From Phycisphaerales bacterium (GTDB lineage Bacteria > Planctomycetota > Phycisphaerae > UBA1845 > Fen-1342): a stretch of 64,000 bases of DNA. The notes beneath the pieces are model-generated. The model worked only from the letters and a program-made list of their open reading frames with translations, was not told where the DNA came from and did not search any database. The translations under genes were made by a program, and so were the position numbers. The DNA is taken from positions 992,001-1,056,000 of the forward strand of contig JADJXS010000001.1 of the NCBI GenBank assembly GCA_016710275.1. The letters run 5' to 3'. Of this stretch, positions 46,054-54,668 are shown one piece after another; the stretch's first letter is position 1, and the number at the start of each line of letters is the position of its first letter.

Positions 46054-46877
46054 ACCATTCGCGCACAGGTCGGCCGCAGTTTGAAGCGCGGCGCGGCTTC
46101 ACGCTGGTCGAACTGCTGGTCGTGATCGCGATCCTGGCGATTTTGCTTTCGATCCTGCTGCCGGGGCTTGCGGCGGCTCGCGCCTCGGGTCGCGAGACGC
46201 GCTGCCTGGCGGCGCTGCGGCAGCTTGGGACGGCGCTGCATCTATATGCGGTCGATTTCGCCGGCGCTGCGATGCCGGCCGCATACACGGATGCGGCGGC
46301 CGTGTCGGCGGCGGGTGGGCCGGTGTACTGGTGGGGGGTGGTAACGGAGTCGGCCGTCCGCCCGGAGCAAGGCCCGCTTTGGCGATACCTCAGCGCGGAC
46401 CTGCGCGCCGGCGGGGCGCTGGAGTGCCCGGATCAGCCGCCCGGCTCATTCGACGATATGCAGGCCCTGCCGGGAATTATCACCAGCACCTACGGCTACA
46501 ACGGCTACTACCTCTCTCCGGCTCAAACCCCCGGATGGTCGATGCACATCGGCCGCCGGCCGTGGCAGCGGCTGGATACGGTGATCCGGCCCCCGAGCAC
46601 GTTCGCCTTCGCCGATTCGCTGCTCGATCTCGGCGGTCGCACGCGAAACGTCGCGTTGCTCGATCCGCCGACGCTGTTTTCAAACGGCCGCTGGAGCGCC
46701 AACGGCAGCCCGACAACCGCCTTCCGGCATCGTGGCCGGGCGATGGCCGCCGCCGTGGACGGCCACGCGGCCGGGCATCGGCCGACCCCCGGCTCCGTCG
46801 TCGCCCCGCAATTCGGGATCGGATCAGTCGGCCGGACGAATGACCCGCACTATGTGCCCGATTGGCGGGCGTGGTAG
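46050..46877 (+). CDS. Type IV pseudopilin-like protein in the B12-riboswitch operon
   Basis: 275 aa. The prepilin signal [20 protein letters not shown] is preceded by an unusually long basic leader of about 16 residues. The C-terminal half ends in [19 protein letters not shown], an H-x9-DG motif of the planctomycete pseudopilin family. The ATG overlaps the propeller gene's stop by 4 bp (ATGA), so translation is coupled and all three genes are probably one B12-regulated unit. It may anchor or display the other two proteins, or form a fibre with them. This is inference from the operon structure. Confidence 0.82.
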   Translation: MNHSRTGRPQFEARRGFTLVELLVVIAILAILLSILLPGLAAARASGRETRCLAALRQLGTALHLYAVDFAGAAMPAAYTDAAAVSAAGGPVYWWGVVTESAVRPEQGPLWRYLSADLRAGGALECPDQPPGSFDDMQALPGIITSTYGYNGYYLSPAQTPGWSMHIGRRPWQRLDTVIRPPSTFAFADSLLDLGGRTRNVALLDPPTLFSNGRWSANGSPTTAFRHRGRAMAAAVDGHAAGHRPTPGSVVAPQFGIGSVGRTNDPHYVPDWRAW

Positions 46878-46969
46878 GCGGCATGGGCGGTGGGGCGGTC
46901 CGGCGGGTATAATTCCCGTCCCCCGCCGCGGCCCCTCGCGGCGGCCGAACCGAAAGGCCCGCAGACCGC

Positions 46970-47557
46970 ATGAAGCTCCCGCCGCTGGACGATCCCTCGC
47001 GCTACCGCCGGCTCTACGTCTTCGATTTCGGCGAGTGGACGGCCGTTGGCTACACCGCCGACGAAATCGCGATGCTGCTCGAAAGCGAACGCTTCCGCGA
47101 CGGGCGCGTCTTTCAGATTTACAACGCCTGGCCGGATGGGCGGATGGAACTGCGCGGCGTGTCGAACACCCGGTTTCAGCTTGAGTCCGGGATGCTTTTC
47201 TATCGCTCGACGGCGGATGAGGCGGCCGAGGATTTCGAGGCGCTGATGCGCGCGGCGCAGATGGAGGCGCCGCCCTGCCGGGCGTTTGTTCACCTGGCGA
47301 CGCTTGGAGAAGGGGAGGGTGCCCGGAACGTGACGGTTCTGGGTTATCCCGCGGAATACGACGACGAGATGGGGGATTGGCTCACGCGGGTGGGTTACAT
47401 GGGGGGCGATTGGGTCGAAGGCGGCTCAAGCTGCATCACCACCTATCAGGACTCGCAGCGCACCGTGCATCGAAGGGTGCAATTGGCCGCCCGCGACCAG
47501 GCCTCGCGCAGCCGGGAAGAGGTGTACGCATCGATCCGCAAAGCCGTCCAGCGCTGA
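46970..47557 (+). CDS. Uncharacterised protein
   Basis: 195 aa, cytoplasmic in appearance. It begins MKLPPLDDPSRYRRLYVFDF and contains FRDGRVFQIYNAWPDGRMEL and YPAEYDDEMGDWLTRVGYMG. No cysteine clusters, membrane segment or catalytic motif was recognised. It lies 92 bp after the pseudopilin gene and may or may not belong to the B12-controlled transcript. I do not know the family. Confidence 0.65.
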   Translation: MKLPPLDDPSRYRRLYVFDFGEWTAVGYTADEIAMLLESERFRDGRVFQIYNAWPDGRMELRGVSNTRFQLESGMLFYRSTADEAAEDFEALMRAAQMEAPPCRAFVHLATLGEGEGARNVTVLGYPAEYDDEMGDWLTRVGYMGGDWVEGGSSCITTYQDSQRTVHRRVQLAARDQASRSREEVYASIRKAVQR

Positions 47558-47828
47558 GGCTCGTTTCGGCGGCCAAGGCCGGGCCGCTGGCGCCGGTAGC
47601 CGGCGGGGCACGCATGCCGCGCCGGACCTGGCGCGCGCCGCTTCGCCGGCTGCTGTCGGCGCTGGCTTGGGCGCTGGCGGTTTGGATCAGTTCGATTTGG
47701 CGGCGGCGCGCAACAGCCGCCGAGCATCACCGCGCACGACCACACCGCGTATCGACGCAGCGCATGGGGCTTTCTCTGACATCGGCGCTGCGTGACCGGC
47801 TGCGACCGCACTGGCTGCGGGTGCGGCG
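47558..47828. other. Short gap with a weak open frame before plsY
   Basis: About 270 bases. A 72-codon frame from an ATG at 47614 to 47832 ends in an ATGA overlap with plsY and could encode a tiny basic membrane-associated peptide (MPRRTWRAPLRRLL...). It has no ribosome binding site and no recognisable product, so I treat it as unproven. Confidence 0.3.
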
Positions 47829-48464
47829 ATGAGCCTGCCGCTGCTGGTGCTGGGGGCGTACCTGGTGGGGGCGGTTCCTTTCGGCCTGCTGCTCGGGCGG
47901 ATTCGCGGCGTGGACGTGCGACAGCATGGCAGCCGCAACATCGGCGCGACGAATGTCGGGCGCGTGCTCGGGCGGAAGTGGGGATTTCTCTGCCTCGGGC
48001 TGGATGTGCTCAAGGGGCTGATTCCGGCGCTGGCGGCCGGGTGGCTGCTTCCCACCAACGAGGCGCCGGACGCCGCGTTTTTCGCGCGGTGGCTGCTGGT
48101 GGCGATCGCGGCGGTGCTGGGGCATGTTTTCCCCGTGTATCTCGGCTTTCGCGGCGGCAAGGGCGTGGCCACGACCATCGGCGCGGGGCTGGGCGTGTTC
48201 CCCTATCTCGCCATCCCGATGATCGCGTCGCTGCTGGTGTACGCCGTTGTGCGAAAGCTCACACGGCGCGTGTCGGCCGGATCGCTGGCGCTGGCCGTGA
48301 GCCTGCCGGCGGCGTTTCTTGTGACGGCACAAACGATGGGATGGCCCATGGGGCAGGTCTGGCCGATGCAGGCGGCGGCGGCGCTGCTGGGCGGGTTGAT
48401 CGTCCTGCGGCACTCTTCCAACATCCGGCGCCTGATCCGCGGGGAAGAACTGCCGGTGACGTGA
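47829..48464 (+). CDS. plsY: Glycerol-3-phosphate acyltransferase PlsY
   Basis: 211 aa with about five membrane helices. It has the three PlsY active-site motifs: GSRNIGATNVGRVLG, FPVYLGFRGGKGVATTIG and RHSSNIRRLIRG. PlsY transfers an acyl group from acyl-phosphate to glycerol-3-phosphate, the first acylation in phospholipid synthesis. The start ATG overlaps the weak frame upstream. It is followed 46 bp later by a MazG-like gene. Confidence 0.96.
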   Translation: MSLPLLVLGAYLVGAVPFGLLLGRIRGVDVRQHGSRNIGATNVGRVLGRKWGFLCLGLDVLKGLIPALAAGWLLPTNEAPDAAFFARWLLVAIAAVLGHVFPVYLGFRGGKGVATTIGAGLGVFPYLAIPMIASLLVYAVVRKLTRRVSAGSLALAVSLPAAFLVTAQTMGWPMGQVWPMQAAAALLGGLIVLRHSSNIRRLIRGEELPVT

Positions 48465-48510
48465 CGGGCGCGCAGGCGATTCGTCATGTTGATTCTGCCG
48501 GGAGCCGGTC

Positions 48511-48807
48511 ATGCAGATTCGGGAATTTCAGCAGCTCATCGAGCAAATGTATTCCGCCAAGGACCGCGAACGCGGTTCGGCCCGGACGTTCATCTGGTTC
48601 GTCGAGGAAGTGGGCGAACTGGCGCGGGCGATCGCCCGCCGCGAGACCGACAACCTTTCCGGCGAATTCGCGGACGTGTTTGCCTGGCTGGTGACGCTCG
48701 CCAACGTCGAGGGCGTTGACCTCGAAACGGCGATTCGCAAGTTCACGGACAAGGGCTGCCCCGGCTGCGGGCAGGCAGTCTGTTCCTGCACCGCGAAGCT
48801 GACCTGA
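48511..48807 (+). CDS. MazG-like nucleotide pyrophosphohydrolase
   Basis: 98 aa, the size of the small all-alpha NTP pyrophosphohydrolases. The metal-binding motif is seen as FVEEVGELARAI (E-x2-E) and EFADVFAWLVTLAN (E-x2-D). Such enzymes hydrolyse nucleoside triphosphates, often aberrant ones, to NMP and PPi. An unusual C-terminus carries five cysteines (CPGCGQAVCSCTAKLT) of unknown role, perhaps a zinc site. GGGAG precedes the ATG. Confidence 0.87.
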   Translation: MQIREFQQLIEQMYSAKDRERGSARTFIWFVEEVGELARAIARRETDNLSGEFADVFAWLVTLANVEGVDLETAIRKFTDKGCPGCGQAVCSCTAKLT

Positions 48808-48870
48808 CTTCCACCCGGCACCCGCTAGGATTCAGTCAGGCCCGGCCCGGGCCGCCGAACGGAGCGCCTC

Positions 48871-50145
48871 ATGCACCCTCTCTCGGATCGAGTCTCGCGC
48901 GCTTCGCGCACGCCGCGCTGCGCTTGCTCCCTCTCCCTCCATCATGGCCGATCACGGCGCATTTCCGTGGCGGCCCTGCTGCTGGCGGGGCTGACGGCGC
49001 TGATTCCCGTGCTGCCCGCTCGCACGCAGGCGCAGACGGTCGCGCTCAAGCGCTACGAAACCCGCTATTACACGATCTTCACCGACCTCGACGCCGACGC
49101 CGTCCGCGAGGCGACGCTTCGCATCACGCACATGGCCGAGGAGTATCAGCGGCGGACGCGCGGCTTCGCCGGCGAGATTCGCGAGCGGCTCCCTTTCTAC
49201 CTGTTCAACAAGGCGCAGGACTACGTCGCAGCCGGCGCACCGGCCGGCACGGCGGGCGTGTTCATGGGCGATCGGCTGATGGCCATCGCCGGGGAGGACG
49301 CCGGCGGATACACCTGGCACACCGTTCAGCACGAGGGCTTTCACCAGTTCGTGCACGCCGTCATCAAGGGCGACATCCCCATCTGGGCCAACGAGGGGCT
49401 GGCCGAGTACTTCGGCGAGTCCGTCTGGACCGGCGATGGATTCGTCAGCGGCGTGGTTCCTCCGGAGCGGCTGGCGCAGCTTCGTCGGCGCATCCGCGAA
49501 GGATCGCTCAAGTCGATTGAGGAGATGATGCTGCTGTCGCATGCGATGTGGAACGCAGAGGGCGCCGTCGCCAACTACGACCTGGCCTGGTCGATGGTGC
49601 ATTTCCTCGCGCACGCGGAGGACGGCAAGTATCAGAAGCCCTTCGCCGGGTTTCTGCGCGGCGTCAGCGGCGGCGACAAATGGCCCGAGGCGTGGAAGCG
49701 GAATTTCGGCTCCGACGTCAAGTCCTTCCAGCAGCGCTGGCTTCAGTATTGGCAGGGGCTGGAGCCCAACCCCACCCGCGACCTCTACGCCCGCGCCAGC
49801 GCCGAGACCATCGCCGCCTTCCTCGGCCGCGCCCAGACCCAGCGCCAGTTCTTCAAGGACTGGGACGAACTGGTCGCGACGGCAAAGGACGGCCGCGTTT
49901 CGGTCGGGAAAAACGACTGGCTGCCGAGCGCATTGCTCGATGAGGCGATTGCGCGCACCCGGCGAGTCGGCGATTGGTCGCTGGAGCGCCGCGGCGGCAT
50001 GACCCGGGTGCTCTGCCGCCTCGATGACGGCACGCAGCTTGTCGGTTCGTACAAGCTCAAGGCCGGTCGATTCGACAGCGCGGAGGTGAAGGTGACGCCC
50101 GCGCGGAGCAAGCCGGGAAGCGCCGGCGAGAAGCGCGGCGGGTAA
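48871..50145 (+). CDS. Secreted DUF1570-like gluzincin metallopeptidase
   Basis: 424 aa. A long basic N-terminal stretch leads into a signal peptide (ISVAALLLAGLTALIPVLPA). The catalytic core has HEGFHQFVHA (an HExxH zinc motif) with the third-ligand region IWANEGLAEYFGESVW downstream, the gluzincin layout of DUF1570 proteins common in planctomycetes. A C-terminal domain of about 120 residues has no known motif. GGAG lies before the ATG at 48871. Substrate unknown; probably a periplasmic or external protease. Confidence 0.8.
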   Translation: MHPLSDRVSRASRTPRCACSLSLHHGRSRRISVAALLLAGLTALIPVLPARTQAQTVALKRYETRYYTIFTDLDADAVREATLRITHMAEEYQRRTRGFAGEIRERLPFYLFNKAQDYVAAGAPAGTAGVFMGDRLMAIAGEDAGGYTWHTVQHEGFHQFVHAVIKGDIPIWANEGLAEYFGESVWTGDGFVSGVVPPERLAQLRRRIREGSLKSIEEMMLLSHAMWNAEGAVANYDLAWSMVHFLAHAEDGKYQKPFAGFLRGVSGGDKWPEAWKRNFGSDVKSFQQRWLQYWQGLEPNPTRDLYARASAETIAAFLGRAQTQRQFFKDWDELVATAKDGRVSVGKNDWLPSALLDEAIARTRRVGDWSLERRGGMTRVLCRLDDGTQLVGSYKLKAGRFDSAEVKVTPARSKPGSAGEKRGG

Positions 50146-50262
50146 TGCCGCTCGGGCGGAGGCGGGAGCGCCCGCTGCACCGACCAAACGCCCGCGCCCC
50201 GGTTCAGCGGCGCGAAGCGCGGCACGCGGCCTGAGCCGCGCGGTTGCAATTGCCCGGCGCCG

Positions 50263-52089
50263 CTACTCGACGGTGACGCTTTTGGCCAGGTTGCGCGGCT
50301 TGTCCACGTCGCAGCCGCGCAGTACCGCCGCGTGGTAGGCGAGCATCTGCAGCGGGATGACGGTCAGCAGCGGGGCCAGCAGCTCGGGCATGTCGGGCAC
50401 ATAGAGGACGTGCTCCGCGTAGCGGCGGATTTCCTCGTTGCCCTCGGTGGCGACGGCGATGACGTGCCCGCCGCGGGCGCGGACTTCCTCGATGTTGCTG
50501 ACGATCTTGTCGTACCAGGCGCCGCGCGGGGCGATCATCACGACCGGCATGCCGTCGGTGATCAGGGCGATCGGCCCGTGCTTCATCTCGGCGGCGGGCA
50601 GCCCCTCGGCGTGGATGTAGCTGATTTCCTTGAGTTTCAGCGCGCCTTCGAGCGCGACGGGATACTGCACGCCGCGGCCGAGATAGAGCCAGTTCGGGAA
50701 GTCGAGATAGCGCTCGGCGATTTCGCGGGTCTGCTGCGAAAGCTGCAGGGCGCGGCTGATCGCGGCGGGAATGCTGTCCAGTGCGCGGATGTACTGGTGC
50801 GTGTCGGACTGCGAGAGATGCCGGCGGCGGCCGAGCATCAGCGCGAGCATGGTGAGCAGCGTGACCTGCCCGGTGAAGGCCTTGGTGGAGGCGACGCCGA
50901 TTTCGGGTCCGACGTGCAGATAAACGCCGGCGTCGGTCTCCCGCGCGATGGTCGAACCGACGGCGTTCACGACGCCCAGCGCCATCGCGCCGCGCTCGCG
51001 CCCTTCGCGGATCGCGGCGAGTGTGTCGGCCGTCTCGCCGGATTGCGAAATGGCGATCACGGCGGTCCCCTGCTCCAGGATCGGGTTTCGATAGCGGAAT
51101 TCGCTGGCGTACTCGGTCTCGCAGGGGATGCGCGCCAGTTCCTCGATGATGTACTCGCCGACCAGCCCGGCGTGCCAGGCCGTGCCGCAGCCGGTGAGAA
51201 TGATGCGCTTGACGTGGCTCAGTTCGCGGGCGACTCCCGCCAGGCCGCCGAGGACGATGCGTCCCTCTTCGAGATCGAGGCGGCCGCGCATGGCGGTGCG
51301 CAGCGCCTCGGGCTGTTCGAAGATTTCCTTGCTCATGAAGTGCTGGTGCCCGCCCAGTTCGATCTGCTCCAGCGTCAGCTCGATCTCGTTGATCTTCTTG
51401 GTCGTGGGCGTGGCGTCGAGCGTCATGGTGCGGAAGCCGTCGCGCGAGATGGTGACGACCTCGTTGTCTTCGAGATAGATGACCTGCGGCGTGTGCTGAA
51501 CGATCGCGGCGGCGTCCGAGGCGATGACGTACTCGCCCTGTCCGACCCCCACGATCAGCGGACTGCCGCGCCGCGCGGCCACGATCTTGCCCGGCTCATC
51601 CGCGTGCATCACCGCAGTGCCGAAGGTGCCGCGCACCTCGCGCAGCGCCTTGCGCAGCGCATCCTCCAGGTTGCCGTCGTACAGGTGGCCGACCAGCTTG
51701 GCCAGCACTTCGGTGTCGGTCTCGCTCTCAAGCTGAATCCCCTCGTTCTCAAGATAGGTCTTGAGCACGCGGTAGTTCTCAATGATCCCGTTGTGGATCA
51801 GCGCGAGCTTGCCGCTGGCGTCGCGATGCGGGTGCGCGTTGCGCTCGGTCGGGGCCCCGTGCGTGGCCCAGCGGGTGTGCGCCATGCCGATGGTGGCGCG
51901 GTCCAGCGCCGGTTCGAGTCGCTCCTCCAGCGCGGAGATCCGCCCGACCGCGCGACGGACCAGCAGCTCGCCGTCATGAATCAGGGCCAGGCCGGCGGAG
52001 TCGTAGCCGCGGTATTCGAGGCGCTTCAGCCCCTCCATGAGAATCGGCCGCGCGTCACGAGTCCCAATATACGCAACGATTCCGCACAT
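50263..52089 (-). CDS. glmS: Glutamine-fructose-6-phosphate aminotransferase GlmS
   Basis: 608 aa, exactly family size. It starts MCGIVAYIGTRDARPILMEG with the nucleophilic Cys2 of the Ntn glutaminase domain and has the loop HTRWATHGAPTERNAHPH. Two SIS sugar-isomerase domains contain CGTAWHAGLVGEYIIEEL, SQSGETADTLAAIREG and GIASTK-like segments, ending in the conserved LAKSVTVE tail. It makes glucosamine-6-phosphate for peptidoglycan and LPS. No glmS ribozyme-like structure was recognised upstream. It converges on the DUF1570-like gene. Confidence 0.98.
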   Translation of the reverse strand: MCGIVAYIGTRDARPILMEGLKRLEYRGYDSAGLALIHDGELLVRRAVGRISALEERLEPALDRATIGMAHTRWATHGAPTERNAHPHRDASGKLALIHNGIIENYRVLKTYLENEGIQLESETDTEVLAKLVGHLYDGNLEDALRKALREVRGTFGTAVMHADEPGKIVAARRGSPLIVGVGQGEYVIASDAAAIVQHTPQVIYLEDNEVVTISRDGFRTMTLDATPTTKKINEIELTLEQIELGGHQHFMSKEIFEQPEALRTAMRGRLDLEEGRIVLGGLAGVARELSHVKRIILTGCGTAWHAGLVGEYIIEELARIPCETEYASEFRYRNPILEQGTAVIAISQSGETADTLAAIREGRERGAMALGVVNAVGSTIARETDAGVYLHVGPEIGVASTKAFTGQVTLLTMLALMLGRRRHLSQSDTHQYIRALDSIPAAISRALQLSQQTREIAERYLDFPNWLYLGRGVQYPVALEGALKLKEISYIHAEGLPAAEMKHGPIALITDGMPVVMIAPRGAWYDKIVSNIEEVRARGGHVIAVATEGNEEIRRYAEHVLYVPDMPELLAPLLTVIPLQMLAYHAAVLRGCDVDKPRNLAKSVTVE

Positions 52090-52301
52090 GATTCAGCGCC
52101 TCTTTCAGCCGAGCGGCCGCGAATGGTGCCCCGATAACCGATGATTATAGCGACCCTGCACTCTCGCTACGTTCGTATCGCGTCAATGTTCGCCCGGCTG
52201 AACAAAACCGGCCCCGTCCCACCCGCGAATTGCACACTTCAGGGGAGCGGAGGATCGCGCGGGTGCGGTCCGATATGTCTCGCGCCACGGGAGCCCCGGG
52301 G

Positions 52302-52637
52302 ATGGATGCCGCCAATCTGCCCGAATCGTTGCAATCTCAATTGTTGATCAGCGACGGCGAGCTGCGCGACGTCGTCGAGGAATTCGTCCGCAGCCTGGAC
52401 GGCCGGCTGGCCGAGCTGCGCGATGCCTACGACCGGCTGGACTTCCAGCAACTGACGGCGCTGGCGCACCGCCTGAAGGGCGCCGGGGGGTCATACGGCT
52501 ACCCGGCGCTGTCGAACGTCGCCGCGGGCATGGAAGAGCGCTTTCGCCGCTTCGCCGCGGAGGACTTCGACGGGCAGCTCGCGGCGCTGGAGCGGCTGGC
52601 CGAGGCAGCCCGCAACGGGCTGACCGCCGGTTCATGA
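52302..52637 (+). CDS. Histidine-containing phosphotransfer (Hpt) domain protein
   Basis: 111 aa, a stand-alone Hpt module. The phospho-accepting histidine is in ALAHRLKGAGGSYGYP, the H-x-L-K-G signature, within a four-helix arrangement (VVEEFVRSLDGRLAELRDAY). Such proteins relay phosphate between hybrid kinases and response regulators; no kinase is nearby. ATG 52302 is preceded by GGGAG; earlier ATGs exist at 52275 and GTG-type positions. Confidence 0.87.
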   Translation: MDAANLPESLQSQLLISDGELRDVVEEFVRSLDGRLAELRDAYDRLDFQQLTALAHRLKGAGGSYGYPALSNVAAGMEERFRRFAAEDFDGQLAALERLAEAARNGLTAGS

Positions 52638-52753
52638 TCGCGGCGCGCTCCCGAAGGCTACAATCAGTTCGAGGCAGGCGGCATACTCGGCGGCGCTCGG
52701 GCGCTGTCGCGGAGGATGCGTGCCGCCGTGGCCGTCGAAGGCGGTTAGCGCCG

Positions 52754-52933
52754 ATGGATCCCAGTTTCCACGACCCGGAGCGGCTTCACCCGCTCTTGCG
52801 CACAAACGTCGAGCCGGGGACGGGCGAGTTGCGCCTTCCGCCTTCGGACATTGAGCGTCTGGCCGCGCTCCAGCCGGTCATCCGCGAGTCCATTTCCGAT
52901 CATCGCGATGCAATCCACGGGCTATCCGCGTGA
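52754..52933 (+). CDS. Candidate antitoxin partner of the Doc-like toxin
   Basis: 59 aa, charged and Leu/Arg-rich, with a short predicted helical C-terminal half (IERLAALQPVIRESISDHRD). It overlaps the Doc-like gene by 4 bases (GTGA at 52930-52933), so the two are translationally coupled in the usual antitoxin-toxin order. It shows no Phd, CopG or MazE signature that I recognise. The role is inferred only from size, order and overlap. Confidence 0.5.
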   Translation: MDPSFHDPERLHPLLRTNVEPGTGELRLPPSDIERLAALQPVIRESISDHRDAIHGLSA

Positions 52934-53319
52934 AGTGGCTGAACCTGTCGGACCTGCTCTTGATCCACGCCATGATCCGCGAGGAGACCGGGGCGGTGCG
53001 CGGACTGGTTTACCCGGCCGGCCTGCTGTCGGCGGTGGCGCGGCCGTTTCGCGCTTTCGGCGGAGAGGCGCTGTTTCCGGGGCTTTTTGACAAGCTCGCC
53101 GCGCTGGTCCACGCGCTGATCGCCTATCACCCCTTCAAAGAGGCGAACGAGCGCGTCGCGCTGGTGGCGGCGGATGTGTGCCTGCGGCTCAACGGCCGGC
53201 GGCTCGCTCCGACCCTGGAGGTCGAGCCGTTCTTCTGGTCGATCGCCCGCGGCGAGCAGCAGGTCGAGCAGATCGCGGCCTGGCTGGAGGGGCACTCGGA
53301 GCCGCTGCCGCACTCATGA
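52930..53319 (+). CDS. Doc-like (Fic/Doc family) toxin
   Basis: 129 aa. The Fic/Doc core motif appears as HPFKEANERVALVAADVCLRLNG, where the family has HPF-x-[DE]-[GA]-N-K-R-T. His, Phe, Asn and Arg are kept, but the usual Lys is Glu and Thr is Val. Doc proteins phosphorylate elongation factor Tu; Fic relatives transfer nucleotides. The N-terminal LSDLLLIHAMI and LFDKLAALVHALIAY agree with Doc helices. The GTG start overlaps the small upstream gene. The last bases overlap the converging rmlD-like gene. Confidence 0.75.
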   Translation: MKWLNLSDLLLIHAMIREETGAVRGLVYPAGLLSAVARPFRAFGGEALFPGLFDKLAALVHALIAYHPFKEANERVALVAADVCLRLNGRRLAPTLEVEPFFWSIARGEQQVEQIAAWLEGHSEPLPHS

Positions 53320-54186
53320 CCAGCTTCGCGGGTCACTGACGGCGGCCGGCGCGAAATCGGGGAACAGGCGGGCGAAGCGCTCCGCGCGCAGCGAGAGGTC
53401 CGCCGGGCGCGGCTCGGGGCCGGCCAAGTCCAGCCGCGAGATCGGGCGGATGGCCGGATTGCTGATCCCCATCGCTCGCGCGACGGCGGCGATCATTTCG
53501 AGGCGGCTGAGGCGCTGCGGACCGCAGACGTGCAGCAGGCCGGTGACATCGGATTCGGCCAGCCGGATCAGTGCGTCCGCGGCGTCACGGTTCCACATCG
53601 GGGTGCGGAATTCATCGGTGAACAGGGTCTGCTCACGATTCTCGCGCAGCGCTGCAAGCTGATTGGCAAACGTCGAGGGGCGCGGCGTCGCGGGCACGCC
53701 GAAGAGCAGCGGAATCCGCACGGTCAGCGTGCCCGGCAGGTCGGCGATAGCGCGCTCGGCGTCGGCCTTGGTGCGGCCGTAGACGGAAAGCGGCGTGGGG
53801 GCGGCCTCCTCGGTGTAGGGGGCCTGCGCTCCGTCGAAGACCATGTCCGTGCTGGTGAACAGGAAGCGCGCGCCGCCCGCGGTCGCGGATTCCGCCAGGA
53901 TGCGCGTGGCGAGCGTGTTCTGACGCCGGGCGTCGTCAGGACGCGCGAAAGCGTCCGAAACGGCGGTCATGGCGGCGGTGTGAATGACGAAATCGGGGGC
54001 GAAATCCCGCACGGTTCGGCGCAACGCTTCGGCGTCGTCAAGCGGGACGCGGGCCACAGCGGCGCCCGGGAGCGGTTCGCGCGAGCCGCAGAGTGCGAGC
54101 ACGCTGGCACCCGGGCGCGCGAAGAGCGCTTGCAGCAGACGGCCGCCAAGCTGTCCGGAAGCGCCGGTGATCAGCCAACGGGCCAT
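53314..54186 (-). CDS. RmlD-like NAD(P)-dependent sugar-nucleotide reductase
   Basis: 290 aa. It begins MARWLITGASGQLGGRLLQA with the Rossmann GxxGxxG motif and carries DFVIHTAAMTAVSDA and the catalytic Y-x3-K in SVYGRTKADAERA, as in dTDP-4-dehydrorhamnose reductase. The function could be rhamnose synthesis or another sugar-nucleotide epimerisation/reduction; no other rml genes are nearby. ATG 54186 was chosen since the family N-terminus begins there. The 3' end overlaps the Doc-like gene by 6 bp on the opposite strand. Confidence 0.8.
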   Translation of the reverse strand: MARWLITGASGQLGGRLLQALFARPGASVLALCGSREPLPGAAVARVPLDDAEALRRTVRDFAPDFVIHTAAMTAVSDAFARPDDARRQNTLATRILAESATAGGARFLFTSTDMVFDGAQAPYTEEAAPTPLSVYGRTKADAERAIADLPGTLTVRIPLLFGVPATPRPSTFANQLAALRENREQTLFTDEFRTPMWNRDAADALIRLAESDVTGLLHVCGPQRLSRLEMIAAVARAMGISNPAIRPISRLDLAGPEPRPADLSLRAERFARLFPDFAPAAVSDPRSWS

Positions 54187-54668
54187 GGGGCGGATTCTCC
54201 GGGTCATGCGTAACGAAGAGACCGGCGCGCGGGGTCGCCGGATCGGGCAGGCTGGAGTGTAGCGGCGCGCGGGGAAGCCGGCCTCGGGACGCTGAGTGTG
54301 CGGACGCGGTCGGATTCAGTCGCGGCACCGAGCCGAAGCCGGTCAGCAGCCGAGTTTTGCGATCGTCAATAAGAGTGGGACTGTGCCGATAATCGTTCTG
54401 GCCTGTGGAATTCAGTCCAATTGTGTTTGAAATCGCCGGTCTCGGGGGGTACTGTCCAGCGGAGGTGGTGCGCGCCCGGACCGCGTTGGGGCGACGCACC
54501 TGGCGCTCTAAGCAGCGTCGAAGACGGCAGACTGCCGTTCTTCCGCCCGCTCGTCTGAAGCGCGGCCTGCGGCGCCGCCTGGCTCGGTTCCGCATCAGAC
54601 AGCTTCGCGATGGTCCGTTGCGCCGGATTGTCGCGGATGGTCCCAGGCTCTTGCCCCGTGGAGTGATC
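54187..54668. other. Intergenic region between rmlD-like and protease genes
   Basis: About 480 bases between divergent genes. An open frame continues upstream of the protease start to 54405, but it reads as an Arg-rich, non-protein-like stretch, so I assign it to the leader. AT-rich islands around 54355-54435 may contain promoters; I could not place a convincing -35/-10 pair. Confidence 0.5.

Noticed and set aside
47446..47811. Minus-strand frame with a lipobox-like segment (VMLGGCCAPPP)
   Set aside because: It lies over the plus-strand hypothetical gene and the gap before plsY; no start signal and low-complexity composition.
50263..52140. glmS ribozyme or riboswitch upstream of glmS
   Set aside because: The 5' region between 52090 and 52250 shows no recognisable glmS-ribozyme core; only a short AT-containing leader.
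54405..54668. N-terminal extension of the protease gene to 54405
   Set aside because: The extra residues are Arg-rich and come before a perfect signal peptide with its own ribosome binding site at 54669.
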